This document shows positions 9,301 through 16,934 of a stretch of DNA of 64,000 nt, in pieces (within the stretch, counting starts at the first letter, position 1; every line of letters starts with the position of its first letter). The notes under the pieces are model-generated. The model saw only the letters and a list, made by a program, of their open reading frames with translations, was not told the origin of the DNA and searched no databases. A program made the translations under genes and the position numbers. Source of the DNA: Nocardia sp. NBC_01730 (GTDB lineage: Bacteria > Actinomycetota > Actinomycetes > Mycobacteriales > Mycobacteriaceae); contig NZ_CP109162.1 of assembly GCF_035920445.1 (NCBI RefSeq), positions 6,262,001-6,326,000 on the forward strand, in the 5' to 3' direction.

Positions 9301-9985
9301 CCACGAGCTGGTCACCAGGGTGGGCACGGTGGACTTTCTGATCTCCACCTTCGTCGTCGGCGCCAGGGTCAAGGCGGTGCGTGGCGATCTGTACACGGCG
9401 GCCATTCGGCTGGACGAGGGTGCCCGCATAGCCACCGACAACCGGCTGGTCCGGCTCGGCGCGCACATTCGCGCCGAACGGCTGCGGCTCGGTCTGCCGC
9501 TGGACGCCGTGGACCGGCAGTACACGGACCTCACCGAGTCGACGCCGCTGCAGGCGATCCACCGGATGACCGGCGCGGCAGTGCTCGCCGCCGAGTCGGA
9601 GGAGATCGCCGCGATCCGCGCGCTGCTCGCCGAACGCCGGGAAGGCTCCGACGACCGGGCAGTGCGCAGGGCCCGCGCGCTGCGCGGCCACATGCTCGAG
9701 AAACACCGGCCGCGCGCACAATTGGATGCCGCGCTACTCCTCGCCGAATGCTTGGCCGCCTCCGGCTGGGTCGGCGAGGCCACCAACCTGCTGCTTCCCG
9801 CTGTGGCGACCTGCGCCGACCTCGGATGGACCAGGCCGCTGCTGGACGCGGGGCCCGGTGTGGTGGGCATCCTGCGTGTGCTGCGCGGCGATCTGCCCGC
9901 GGCGGCGACCCACGTCGGTGACACCGAACTGCCCGCCCTGTTCCTGGATGAGGTCCTGAACGGGGCGGGCAGCGGGGCCTACTGA
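6398..9985 (+). CDS. pknK: PknK-type serine/threonine kinase with STAND ATPase and helical-repeat regulator domains
   Basis: A 1195-aa protein. The kinase domain spans residues ~30-300: Gly loop IGHGGFG (44-50), Lys67 in VAVKVL, HRDVKPAN (159-166), DFG (179-181), GSPAFTAPEVL and an APE-like segment. After a ~70-residue linker comes a MalT-like P-loop ATPase with Walker A APAGFGKST (405-412) and VIVDDWHR as Walker B, then ~600 residues of helical TPR-like repeats. This matches M. tuberculosis PknK, a kinase linked there to growth-phase control and regulation of virulence-type operons. No C-terminal LuxR helix-turn-helix is seen, unlike typical MalT/LAL regulators. There is no membrane segment, so it is cytosolic. 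ATG 6398 has GAGG 8 bases upstream. It ends tail-to-tail with the next operon, only 1 bp apart. Confidence 0.88.
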   Translation: MNPEMQSGGAGTGSTAAEANTQRQAPIDIGDELEAMGLSGAVEIGHGGFGVVYRCIQTALDRVVAVKVLSSEIDQESRERFLREEQAMGRLSGHPNIVDILQVDVTATGMPLIVMPYCNRGSLEQLIRDQGPLTWADSLRAGVKLSGAIESAHRAEILHRDVKPANVLLSGYGEPQLTDFGIARIPGGFRTSSSLITGSPAFTAPEVLKGDEPTVRSDIYGLGSTLFALLTGHAAFERQAGERVVAQFLRITTQPVPDLRAQDIPSDVAAVIEQAMSPNPRDRPSTAYEFGEMLRAVQRDHDQLPDEMALLDTKPESESTTVGEPTATVTRSRPGVTARRSWPLTLRPAVSQHSGATGTSAITMPPKPETKFRPPTPAREPVPRPRLLDILRAGGSRRLAMIHAPAGFGKSTVAAQWRAALAEQDVAVAWIGVDHDDDNEIWFLAHLVESIRRVRPDIGNGLVQVLEECPADASAFVISTLIDEIHASGKTIVVIVDDWHRVGDAGVHRAMNAMLENGCHHLRFVVTSREQSGLPTSRMRVHDELVEIGSAALRLTVDETRQILVERNGFALTAEQVAEIHTATDGWPAAIQLVSLSLRGNADPAQLIATLSGGDHGIREYLAENVLDALEPKMLEFLMSIAVTERISASLAAALSGAADAEQLLEQAEQRELFLRRIEHDPEWFRMQPLFAEHLRTRLDRVHPGRLKSLHRKASLWYAEHQSLRKSVDHALAAADLKMALDLLESGGMDLIDGSRLATLLGSVSKLPMQQVASRSKLLMAVARANVNLQQSGAARNALGRLSNILARGSSTDADVYVQRCQAMVLAATDQIARDHTEGVLDRVADCLQRPEELPAWTVSTAANVSAFVRLCEFDFEGARQIQVWAEEYHARSKDPLNMVFGLCCQGDAAYEQLDIQTATRCFQQAWETARARSGPHSHAARVAAALLGEVNYRRGDLDAADRLLDESHELVTRVGTVDFLISTFVVGARVKAVRGDLYTAAIRLDEGARIATDNRLVRLGAHIRAERLRLGLPLDAVDRQYTDLTESTPLQAIHRMTGAAVLAAESEEIAAIRALLAERREGSDDRAVRRARALRGHMLEKHRPRAQLDAALLLAECLAASGWVGEATNLLLPAVATCADLGWTRPLLDAGPGVVGILRVLRGDLPAAATHVGDTELPALFLDEVLNGAGSGAY

Positions 9986-9986
9986 A

Positions 9987-11303
9987 TTACGACTGCCACC
10001 ACGGGCGCAACGGCACGGTCCAGTCGCCGTCCTCGGGCAGCTTCACGCCGAGCACCTGGTGCAGCTGAACTACGTTGCGCTGGAAACCGAGTCGACAACC
10101 GGCCATGTACAAACCCCAGACCTTCGCGGTGCCCTCGCCGACCTCGGCGACGCAGGCGTCCCAGTTGGCGACCAGGTTCTTGCACCATTCGTGCAGGGTC
10201 AGCGCGTAGTGCTCGCGCAGGTTCTCCTCGTGCAGCACCTCGAGCCCGGTGTTCTGGATCTCGGAGATGATCCGGCCGGAACCGATCAGCTCACCGTCCG
10301 GGAACACGTAGCGGTCGATGAAGTCACCGGCCTTGGTGGTGCGGGTGTTGTCCGGGCGGGTGATGCAGTGGTTCAGGAATAGGCCGCCGTCCCGCAGCTT
10401 GCTCTTGATGTAGTCGAAGTAGAACGGGTAGTTGTGCACGCCGATGTGCTCGGTGAGCCCGATCGAGGACACCGCGTCGAAATTGCCCTCCGGCACGTCG
10501 CGGTAGTCGGAGTGGCGCACCTCGGCGAGGTCGGACAGGCCGTCCTCGGCGATCTTCTGCCGCGCCCAGTCCGCCTGCTCGGCCGACAGCGTCGCGCCGA
10601 TGACCCGGACGCCGCGTTTGGCCGCGTAGCGCACCATGCCGCCCCAGCCACAGCCGATGTCGAGCAGTCGGTCGCCTTCCTTCAGCCGCAGCTTCTCGAA
10701 GACCAAGCGGTACTTGTTCTCCTGCGCCTCCTCCAATGACCGGCTCTCGTCGCCGTAGACCGCGCAGGTGTAGGTCATGGACGGGCCGAGCACGTGCTCG
10801 TAGAAGGCGTTCGATACGTCGTAGTGGTGGTGGATGGCCTCGGCGTCACGGGTCTTGGAGTGACGCAGGCCTTCCATGGCGATGCGGCGCCAGCGTGGCA
10901 GGGTCTCCTGCGGGGGCGGCGCTATCGGTTTCAGCCGCTCCCAGCCGAGCGAGCGCGCGATGGCTACGAGCGCCAACGCGGACGGGCGGCGGAACTTCAG
11001 CTCGTCCAACGCCTTCAGGATCTCGTACGGGTCGCCAGGATGCGTGCCGCCTGCGGTCATGTCGCCCGAGATGTAGGCGCGGGCCATGCCGAGATCGCCA
11101 GGAGCGGTCGCCAGGTAGTTGATGCCGCGGGGCGTCTTGATGTCCAGCGCGAACTTCGAATCCTCCGGTCCGGTCGCGCTGCCGTCGTAGGCCGTCAGCC
11201 GGATCGGGATCGTGCCCTCGATCAGGGTCGCGAAGATCTCGGCAATGCTGAGCTTGGCTCCGAGGTCCGCGAAGACGTCGGAACGGTCCTTGAATGTCGT
11301 CAT
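9987..11303 (-). CDS. cyclopropane-fatty-acid synthase family SAM methyltransferase
   Basis: A 438-aa protein of the CfaS/UfaA/TmsB family, which transfers carbon from S-adenosylmethionine to the double bond of phospholipid acyl chains. Seen: AEAIHHHYDVSNAFYEHVLG, SMTYTCAVY, SAM motif LLDIGCGWGG, VIGATLSAEQ, SSIGLTEHIG and the C-terminal EHYALTLHEWC. Its ATG overlaps the stop of the upstream FAD oxidase by 4 bp (ATGA), showing translational coupling. That pairing is the one known for 10-methyl fatty acid (tuberculostearic acid) synthesis (bfaB/tmsB with bfaA/tmsA); the position near dnaX and recR matches instead the mycobacterial paralogues Rv3720/Rv3719. The exact product (10-methylene/10-methyl or cyclopropane) is therefore inference. 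Confidence 0.85.
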   Translation of the reverse strand: MTTFKDRSDVFADLGAKLSIAEIFATLIEGTIPIRLTAYDGSATGPEDSKFALDIKTPRGINYLATAPGDLGMARAYISGDMTAGGTHPGDPYEILKALDELKFRRPSALALVAIARSLGWERLKPIAPPPQETLPRWRRIAMEGLRHSKTRDAEAIHHHYDVSNAFYEHVLGPSMTYTCAVYGDESRSLEEAQENKYRLVFEKLRLKEGDRLLDIGCGWGGMVRYAAKRGVRVIGATLSAEQADWARQKIAEDGLSDLAEVRHSDYRDVPEGNFDAVSSIGLTEHIGVHNYPFYFDYIKSKLRDGGLFLNHCITRPDNTRTTKAGDFIDRYVFPDGELIGSGRIISEIQNTGLEVLHEENLREHYALTLHEWCKNLVANWDACVAEVGEGTAKVWGLYMAGCRLGFQRNVVQLHQVLGVKLPEDGDWTVPLRPWWQS

Positions 11304-12811
11304 TTGCGTTGCACCGCCTTCGAATACAAATCCAGCAAACGTTGGTCTGGGTCGTAGCGTTTCTTCAGTTCGGTGTAGGTGTTTCCGCCGTACAGCGCCG
11401 CGAACTCATCCTCGTCGTAGAAGGAATCCGAGTACAGCGACTTATGCCCGTCGAAATCGGTCACCGTGCGCTCGATCGCGCGGTTGGCCGCTCCTTCTCG
11501 CTGCCCGGGGACGGTGGGGACGGCCGACCAGAACCCGACGTTCACGTAGGTCCGGTTCGGCTCCAAGGGATATAGCGGCCACGTCCGCGAAGCGGCCGCA
11601 TCGAGCCACGTCCGCGAAGCGGCCGCATCGAGCACAGCGTGGGCGTCCGTTGGCCTTCCGGTGTCGCGCAACCGCAGCGGGCACAGCCAGATCGGCTCGA
11701 TCGGAATCTCGCGAAGGAACCATTCGACGAAGTCGGCAGTGCGCTCCACCGGCACTTCGATGTCCTGTACCACACGCTCACGCGGTGGATTGCCCTTCCG
11801 GGCCTCCAGCCTGTCGCCGATGTCGTACTTGCGGTCCAGTGCCACGAGCTTCCAGTAGAAGCTGCTGCGCCGGTAGCGCTTCGGCCAGAATCGGCGGATC
11901 TTCGGGTGCTGCGTGCCGAAGGCGCGCGAGCACCAGAACCAGTCGGTGTCCCAGCGCCACAGGTAATCGTGGATGGTCAGCCGGTCGCGCTCGATGCCTG
12001 CGGAGCGGCCGGAAGACGCAGCGGCGTCGTGCCGTATCGATCGGTAGAAGATCTCCATTCCGGTGTAATCGCTGACCGGGCCGGGCTCGTCGGTCCGACG
12101 ACCGAGCGTCAGGTAGCTCTCGTCGGCGGTGAACACGACGCCGTCCAGGTAATCGACCTGTTCGCCGTCGTAGGACCGGTCCGTGACGATCGCCGCGAGG
12201 GTCGCCTCCAGCTCGCGCAGATCGTGAAAGCGCACGTGCCGCAGGGCGACGTAGGGCGGCACCTGCTCCAGTTCGATCTTCAGCCGGACGGTGTAGCCCA
12301 GCGTGCCGTAGGAGTTCGGGAAACCGCGGAACAGAGGGGCGTGTTCGTTGTCCGGTGTGGCGGTGAGGATCTCGCCCGCACCGGTCAGCACGTCCATTTC
12401 CAGCACCGACTCGTGCGGTAGGCCGCTGCGGAACGACGTGGACTCGATGCCTAGCCCGGTGACCGCACCGCCTAGTGTGATCGTCTTGAGTTGCGGAACG
12501 ACCAGCGGCGCCAGCCCGTACGGGAGCGTGGCCGCCACCAGTTCCTCGTAGGTGGTCATGCCCGCCACGTCGGCGGTCTTCGCGATCGGGTCCACCGCGA
12601 TGACCTTGGTCAGGCCCGACACATCAAGTCCGGGTGCGGTGTTCTTTGTTCTGGCCCGAAAAAGATTTGAAGTCTTTTTCGCCAGTCGGACGTCGGCGTG
12701 CTCGGGTATGGCGCGGTAACTCGCCAAGAGGCGGTCCACGCCCGCTCGATACGCGGCAAATCCTGATTCGCGTGCGGCCGGTGCGTGTCCGGCCTTCCCC
12801 AACAGACTCAC
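11300..12811 (-). CDS. FAD-binding oxidase/reductase of the BfaA/TmsA (Rv3719-like) type
   Basis: About 503 aa. The N-terminal FAD-binding (PCMH/GlcD-like) half shows NLFRARTKNTAPGLDVSGL, VIAVDPIAKTADVAGMTTYE, TLGGAVTGLGIESTSFR and GEILTATPDN; the C-terminal half carries the oxidase cap, with YVNVGFWS and LYGGNTYTELKKRYDP near the end. In the characterised pair the FAD enzyme reduces the 10-methylene acyl intermediate made by the methyltransferase to 10-methyl. GTG 12811 is preferred to GTG 12817 because GAGGGG then sits at a normal 5-base distance. Residues near 400 contain an exact 27-bp in-frame duplication (DAAASRTWL repeated), absent from what the fold would need. It is the first gene of the two-gene operon and is divergent from the SRPBCC gene. 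Confidence 0.82.
   Translation of the reverse strand: MSLLGKAGHAPAARESGFAAYRAGVDRLLASYRAIPEHADVRLAKKTSNLFRARTKNTAPGLDVSGLTKVIAVDPIAKTADVAGMTTYEELVAATLPYGLAPLVVPQLKTITLGGAVTGLGIESTSFRSGLPHESVLEMDVLTGAGEILTATPDNEHAPLFRGFPNSYGTLGYTVRLKIELEQVPPYVALRHVRFHDLRELEATLAAIVTDRSYDGEQVDYLDGVVFTADESYLTLGRRTDEPGPVSDYTGMEIFYRSIRHDAAASSGRSAGIERDRLTIHDYLWRWDTDWFWCSRAFGTQHPKIRRFWPKRYRRSSFYWKLVALDRKYDIGDRLEARKGNPPRERVVQDIEVPVERTADFVEWFLREIPIEPIWLCPLRLRDTGRPTDAHAVLDAAASRTWLDAAASRTWPLYPLEPNRTYVNVGFWSAVPTVPGQREGAANRAIERTVTDFDGHKSLYSDSFYDEDEFAALYGGNTYTELKKRYDPDQRLLDLYSKAVQRK
11579..11632. repeat. perfect 27-bp tandem duplication inside the FAD oxidase gene
   Basis: Bases 11579-11605 and 11606-11632 are identical. 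On the coding strand each unit encodes nine residues containing DAAASRTW, so the frame is kept. The zero divergence points to recent slippage duplication; the unit itself contains the GC-rich palindrome-like GCGGCCGC. Confidence 0.9.
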
Positions 12812-13018
12812 TGCCACCCCTCGACGCTAGTACGGACGATTTGGCGGGGCTACCGCGAGGGCACGGTCACGGGAGAAATGTCACGCATATGTTGCGAAAT
12901 GGAATACCGAATTGTCTGGAGAAGTTCGCCACACGGCGCGCCCTGCGTGCTTTCCTTTGGCGTGGACAGGGCAGGATGGAGGCCGGTCGAGACACCGCAT
13001 CCGGACAAGGAGCTCATT

Positions 13019-13453
13019 GTGGGACAGGTCAGCGCCAGTAGTTCGATCGTCGTCGCGGCGGAGCCGCAGCGCGTACTCGAGGCCATCGCCGACTACGACT
13101 CGGTGCGTCCGCGCATTCTCTCCGCGCACTACCGCGACTACAAGGTTGTCGAGGGCGGCAAGGGTGCCGGTACCGTCGCGGAGTGGACGTTGCAGGCCAC
13201 CGAGAAGCGTTCGCGCAACGTGCGCGCGGTGGTTTCGGTGTCGGATTCCATTGTCACCGAGAGTGATTCGAACTCGACGCTGGTGAATACCTGGACCGTC
13301 ACCTCGGACGGCCCCGGAGCGCAGGTCACGTTGCGCACCACCTGGAAGGGCGCGGGCGGCGTCGCGGGCATCTTCGAGGGGATCTTCGCGCCGCTGGGTC
13401 TGAAGAAGATCCAGGCCGAGGTGCTCGCGAACCTGCAACGCGAACTGGCCTGA
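13019..13453 (+). CDS. SRPBCC (START/Bet v1-like) family protein
   Basis: A 144-aa protein. It begins MGQVSASSSIVVAAEPQRV, continues with VLEAIADYDSVRPRIL and GAGTVAEWTLQATEKRS, and ends with a helix IFAPLGLKKIQAEVLANL: the beta-sheet plus long C-terminal helix arrangement of the SRPBCC hydrophobic-ligand fold (polyketide cyclase-like). The ligand is unknown. GTG 13019 is selected because AAGGAG lies 7 bases upstream; longer in-frame extensions run into the divergent gene's promoter. Its position, divergent from the FAD oxidase/methyltransferase operon, is the same as that of mycobacterial Rv3718c relative to Rv3719/Rv3720, which hints at a lipid-related role but does not prove it. A hairpin terminator follows. 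Confidence 0.8.
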   Translation: MGQVSASSSIVVAAEPQRVLEAIADYDSVRPRILSAHYRDYKVVEGGKGAGTVAEWTLQATEKRSRNVRAVVSVSDSIVTESDSNSTLVNTWTVTSDGPGAQVTLRTTWKGAGGVAGIFEGIFAPLGLKKIQAEVLANLQRELA

Positions 13454-13469
13454 TCCGCCGAGTACGCCG

Positions 13470-13500
13470 ACAGCCCGGCGCCGCGATGGCGCCGGGCTGT
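13470..13500. terminator. bidirectional hairpin terminator
   Basis: Arms ACAGCCCGGCGCC (13470-13482) and GGCGCCGGGCTGT (13488-13500) form a perfect 13-bp stem with a 5-base loop. It lies between the SRPBCC gene (+) and the MerR gene (-), which converge, so it can serve both. Confidence 0.9.
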
Positions 13501-13523
13501 CTTGCGTCAGGGGGTTTCGTGGT

Positions 13524-14336
13524 TCACCGCAGGCCGATCGGCCAGCAGACTTCGGTCCGGTAGGTGGTCGGATCGTCGGAATGGTCCGGGCCGTGCGGAT
13601 AGAGCTCCCTGATCGGCTCCGGCAGCGCGATGTCGTGTTCGGCAACATGACTGCCCAGCGCCCCGTAGGTGCGGTCGAAATCGACGAACGGCCCGTCGTG
13701 CACGGCGACGGCGAAACGGCGAGTGGGCAAGTTGACAACCGAAAGTCCTTGTGGCAGGGCAATATTCGCGTCGGCGATCGGAATGAATGCGACGACCTCG
13801 CCTTCGTCCTCTTCGAAGAACTCGGTGGAATACGTCGCGCCCGCGACACCGACGGGCGCGATATCCGCCGCGGCCAGCCCCTGATACAGCATCGGGAACG
13901 TCGAGGCACACCAGTCGCCGATCTGTGCCTGTGGCACCACCGCGCCGACGGCGGCGGCCCGGAACGCCGGGATCGTGCGGTACGTCACGGCGACCGGCGG
14001 CGCCGGCGTCAGCAGCGCACGCAACGACGCCACCACCACGCGGGTGCGGGTGAGTTCGGCCTCCATCCGCGCCAGATGCGCACGCAGCGCTTCGTCGCGG
14101 ACGCCCTCGTCCGGCGCGGCGAGCACCGCTCGGATCTCCGGGAGCGGCATGTCCAATCCCCGTAGCCGCCGGATCAGCTGCGCCTGCGCCACCTGCGCCG
14201 TCGAGTACCGCCGGTAGCCCGAACTCGCGTCGACGTCGATCGGCGTGAGCAAGTCGATCTCGTGGTAGTACCGCAACGTCTTCACTGTGAGCTGACTCAG
14301 CCTGGAGAACTCCCCGATCGGGACGGTCGCTGTCAT
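13524..14336 (-). CDS. MerR family transcriptional regulator with GyrI-like effector domain
   Basis: A 270-aa regulator. Residues 1-~75 are the MerR winged helix (IGEFSRLSQLTVKTLRYYHE, GYRRYSTAQVAQAQLIRRLR), followed by a coiled-coil dimerisation helix (ALRAHLARMEAELTRTR) and a ~150-residue GyrI/BmrR-like effector-binding domain (VTYRTIPAFRAAAVG, ending DPTTYRTEVCWPIGLR). Such proteins activate by untwisting a promoter with a 19-bp spacer. ATG 14336 is used: an ATG five codons upstream would put the start inside the operator palindrome. No Shine-Dalgarno is present and the ATG falls 6 bases after the -10, so the mRNA is probably leaderless. Effector unknown. Confidence 0.88.
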   Translation of the reverse strand: MTATVPIGEFSRLSQLTVKTLRYYHEIDLLTPIDVDASSGYRRYSTAQVAQAQLIRRLRGLDMPLPEIRAVLAAPDEGVRDEALRAHLARMEAELTRTRVVVASLRALLTPAPPVAVTYRTIPAFRAAAVGAVVPQAQIGDWCASTFPMLYQGLAAADIAPVGVAGATYSTEFFEEDEGEVVAFIPIADANIALPQGLSVVNLPTRRFAVAVHDGPFVDFDRTYGALGSHVAEHDIALPEPIRELYPHGPDHSDDPTTYRTEVCWPIGLR

Positions 14337-14342
14337 GGCCCC

Positions 14343-14373
14343 AGCCAACACCCTCCCGTACCGGGAGGGTCGA
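14343..14373 (-). promoter_or_regulatory. MerR-type promoter with perfect palindromic operator
   Basis: Perfect inverted repeat ACCCTCCCG-N3-CGGGAGGGT at 14350-14370. On the minus strand -35 TCGACC (14373-14368) and -10 TTGGCT (14348-14343) are separated by exactly 19 bp, the long spacer characteristic of MerR-controlled promoters, and the palindrome sits inside it. The regulator's ATG begins 6 bases after the -10 hexamer. This predicts autoregulation. Confidence 0.85.
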
Positions 14374-14385
14374 GAACGGCGGTTG

Positions 14386-14967
14386 CTAGGCGAGCATGAA
14401 GGTCAACAACAGGGTGGTCTGGAACGCGCCGCGCCACCACGAGTACCCGAACCAGACGCCGGGTGTGATCTCGCGGATCTCGTCGTAGACCTGCGGTGTC
14501 GGCGAGGGAGCGTAGTCGAGCGCCCAGGTCGGTCGGCCGTCGGTCAGGGCGGGCGCGCTGTAGACGTCGGCCTGCCAGGCCTCGATGCCCGCGCCCGTGA
14601 CGCGGTTGGTCAGGTAACCACCGTCGGGGCCGGTGTAGAAGATCTTGCCGAGCCACAGGTTGGGCGCGATGTCCTCCATGACCGGCGGGCTGGTTACCCA
14701 GCCGTCCTTTACGCCCACCGGGACCGCGCCGAGGGGCGCATCGCGGAAGATGGAAACCTGCTGGTCGGCCGAGCATCGGAAGCGCAGCGAATCAATGGTC
14801 ATAGCCTTGTCGTCCGGGTAGAGCACGCAGCCGTCGCCGTAGTCCATGACGGCCTGGGTGATATCCGAGTCGGCGGAGGCCGTGGGGCCGCTGACGCCGA
14901 GGAAGATGGTGGGCGCGCCCAGCATGAGCACCAGGGTGCTCAGCCGACGTGCTCGGTATGTGCTCAT
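14386..14967 (-). CDS. secreted hypothetical protein
   Basis: A 193-aa protein I do not recognise. MSTYRARRLSTLVLMLGAP followed by an ASA/DSD site is a signal peptide; the mature chain has two Cys (DGCVLYP and FRCSAD), likely a disulfide, and a Trp/Tyr-rich C terminus (WALDYAPSP, GVWFGYSWWRGAF). The last ~15 residues are hydrophobic (TTLLLTFMLA), which could be a short membrane or beta-barrel-like end. ATG 14967 follows GGAGAAAAAGCG, a good Shine-Dalgarno; an in-frame extension upstream has none. It precedes merR in the same direction, but the MerR promoter between them makes them separate units. Confidence 0.65.
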   Translation of the reverse strand: MSTYRARRLSTLVLMLGAPTIFLGVSGPTASADSDITQAVMDYGDGCVLYPDDKAMTIDSLRFRCSADQQVSIFRDAPLGAVPVGVKDGWVTSPPVMEDIAPNLWLGKIFYTGPDGGYLTNRVTGAGIEAWQADVYSAPALTDGRPTWALDYAPSPTPQVYDEIREITPGVWFGYSWWRGAFQTTLLLTFMLA

Positions 14968-15197
14968 CGCTTTTTCTCCACAATCGCCAAACTGGTCTCC
15001 CGACCCACCTTTCGATGGTAGGGACGATCTTGGTCGGGCATAACCCGAACTACCCAACCTGTTACCAGGCGTTGCCCCGAAGAAACCAGGACTGTTCGGG
15101 CCTTCGACCGGTGGGCCGGCACAGCCGATGCCGCGCTGGGTACCCGGTGCGGCAGGACTAGGCTGGCCGATAACCCTTCCGCAGAGAGGAACATCCC

Positions 15198-15530
15198 GTG
15201 CAGCCCGGTGGTCAGTTCGATATGCAGCAGTTACTCGCCCAGGCGCAGCAGATGCAGCAGGCGGTGATGGAAGCGCAGGCCGATATCGCGGCGACCGAGG
15301 TGGAGGGCGCGTCGGGCGGCGGCCTGGTGCAGGTCACCATCAAGGCGACGGGTGAGGTGGTGTCGCTGACTATCGACCCGAAGGCGGTCGATCCCGACGA
15401 CGTGGAGACCCTGCAGGATCTGGTGATCGGCGCGATCAACGACGCGATGGCCAACGCGCAGGAGCTCGCCTCCGAACGGCTCGGGCCGCTCTCGGGCGGC
15501 CTTGGCGGCGGTTCGCTGCCCGGTTTCTGA
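15198..15530 (+). CDS. YbaB/EbfC family nucleoid-associated protein
   Basis: A 110-aa protein of the small dimeric DNA-binding YbaB family. Features are an N-terminal Gln-rich helix ([19 protein letters not shown]), the central strand region [20 protein letters not shown] and [19 protein letters not shown], then a Gly/Leu-rich tail. GTG 15198 has GAGAGGA at good distance. recR starts 15 bp after the stop, the usual ybaB-recR operon, whose products act around recombination intermediates. In many bacteria dnaX precedes them directly; here about 14 kb of other genes intervene. Confidence 0.93.
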   Translation: MQPGGQFDMQQLLAQAQQMQQAVMEAQADIAATEVEGASGGGLVQVTIKATGEVVSLTIDPKAVDPDDVETLQDLVIGAINDAMANAQELASERLGPLSGGLGGGSLPGF

Positions 15531-15545
15531 GCGAGGACGCGGCAG

Positions 15546-16154
15546 TTGTACGAGGGTCCGGTGCAGGATCTGATCGACGAGTTGGGCAAACTGCCCGGCG
15601 TCGGTCCGAAGAGCGCGCAGCGCATCGCCTTTCATCTCCTTCAAGTGGAGTCGCCGGAGATCGATCGGCTGCAGGCCGCACTGCAGAAGGTGCGCGACGG
15701 CGTGCAGTTCTGCGTGGTGTGCGGCACGGTCTCCGACGGCGAGCTGTGCCGTATCTGTGCCGACCCGCGCCGTGACCGCACCATGATCTGCGTGGTCGAG
15801 GAGCCCAAGGACGTGCAGGCGATCGAGCGCACCCGGGAGTTTCGTGGTCGCTACCATGTGCTCGGCGGCGCGCTCGATCCGCTCAGCGGCGTCGGCCCCG
15901 ACCAGCTGCGTATCCGGGAACTGTTGGCGCGCATCGGAAATCAGGAGGATGGCGTCGACGTCTCCGAAGTGATCATCGCGACCGACCCGAACACCGAGGG
16001 CGAGGCCACCGCCACCTACTTGGTCCGGATGTTGCGCGATTTCCCCGGCCTGAGCGTGACCAGGCTGGCCTCCGGCCTGCCGATGGGCGGCGACCTGGAG
16101 TTCGCCGACGAGCTGACGCTCGGCCGTGCGCTGTCCGGGCGTCGCGCGCTGTAA
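15546..16154 (+). CDS. recR: recombination mediator protein RecR
   Basis: A 202-aa protein that with RecF/RecO loads RecA at gaps. It has the N-terminal helix-hairpin-helix [19 protein letters not shown], a C4 zinc finger ([16 protein letters not shown]), a Toprim domain ([40 protein letters not shown]) and the C-terminal [18 protein letters not shown]. Length is normal. The start is TTG 15546, giving the conserved MYEGPVQ N terminus. It is cotranscribed with ybaB. Confidence 0.97.
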   Translation: MYEGPVQDLIDELGKLPGVGPKSAQRIAFHLLQVESPEIDRLQAALQKVRDGVQFCVVCGTVSDGELCRICADPRRDRTMICVVEEPKDVQAIERTREFRGRYHVLGGALDPLSGVGPDQLRIRELLARIGNQEDGVDVSEVIIATDPNTEGEATATYLVRMLRDFPGLSVTRLASGLPMGGDLEFADELTLGRALSGRRAL

Positions 16155-16235
16155 CCCGCCGGAACCGGCGCGCGAGCCCACCGCCATGCCTTCGTCGGCC
16201 GCCTGGCCGTCCAGAACCCGATGAGCGACCGCGGT

Positions 16236-16264
16236 CTCGCACCGGTCCGGTTCCCCGGTGCGAG
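16236..16264. terminator. bidirectional hairpin terminator after recR
   Basis: Arms CTCGCACCGG (16236-16245) and CCGGTGCGAG (16255-16264), a perfect 10-bp stem with a 9-base loop, lie between recR (+) and the convergent unknown gene ending at 16268. Confidence 0.75.
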
Positions 16265-16267
16265 GGG

Positions 16268-16912
16268 TTACAGGTCGAGGCGGGACCAGGGGAGGGTTTG
16301 CAGGCAGGTGCGGTCGTCGTTGGCCCAGCCCCAGATGAGGCTGGCTACGGTGGTCGGGTCGGGGACGGTGGTGCCGAAATGCCGGTCGGGGGACCCGTCG
16401 CGGTATTCGAGGGTGTACGCGCCCGACCTCTCCCGGTAGGTCTGGATGTAGAACTGCTCGCCGCGTTCGACGACCAGGTACGGGTTCGGTAGTTCGAGTT
16501 CGGAAACCCACTGGTCGACGAGCGCTTTGGTGAGATAGGGAAACTCGCCCGCGCCCCCGTGGGTGACGGTGGCGGGCACGTGACCCGCGGGATCCATCAG
16601 CCAGGCCAGTTGCGGGTCGTAGACGGCATAACCATGTGGCGTCGCGAGTTCGAACAGGAGGTGGCGAACAAAACCGATGGCGTCGTATGGGCATGGCACG
16701 TGCAGCACTGTCCCCGTCGGGGCGCCGCCCACCGGAACAGTGCTGAGGAAACTGTCCTCATCCGGTAGTTCCGCGTCGCGTCTGTTCAGCTCGGCCGCGA
16801 TCTGGGCGACCACTCCCGACTCGGGGACCCCCTGCTGGGTGCTCAGGTAGGCGTCGACCTCGGCGATCGACGACGCGACACCGGACGGCAGCAACACGTG
16901 GTCATAACTCAC
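16268..16912 (-). CDS. conserved hypothetical protein
   Basis: A 214-aa protein not recognised. There is no signal peptide or membrane segment, and composition is that of a soluble mixed alpha/beta protein. Visible segments are SYDHVLLPSGVASSIAEVD, VLHVPCPYDAIGFVRHLLFE, YAVYDPQLAWLMDP and a C-terminal IWGWANDDRTCLQTLPWSRL. GTG 16912 begins the coherent part; an extension to 16987 overlaps the upstream small gene. The gap to that gene is 22 bp, so the two form an operon. Confidence 0.6.
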   Translation of the reverse strand: MSYDHVLLPSGVASSIAEVDAYLSTQQGVPESGVVAQIAAELNRRDAELPDEDSFLSTVPVGGAPTGTVLHVPCPYDAIGFVRHLLFELATPHGYAVYDPQLAWLMDPAGHVPATVTHGGAGEFPYLTKALVDQWVSELELPNPYLVVERGEQFYIQTYRERSGAYTLEYRDGSPDRHFGTTVPDPTTVASLIWGWANDDRTCLQTLPWSRLDL

Positions 16913-16934
16913 TCGGCACAGGGTACGGAACTGC

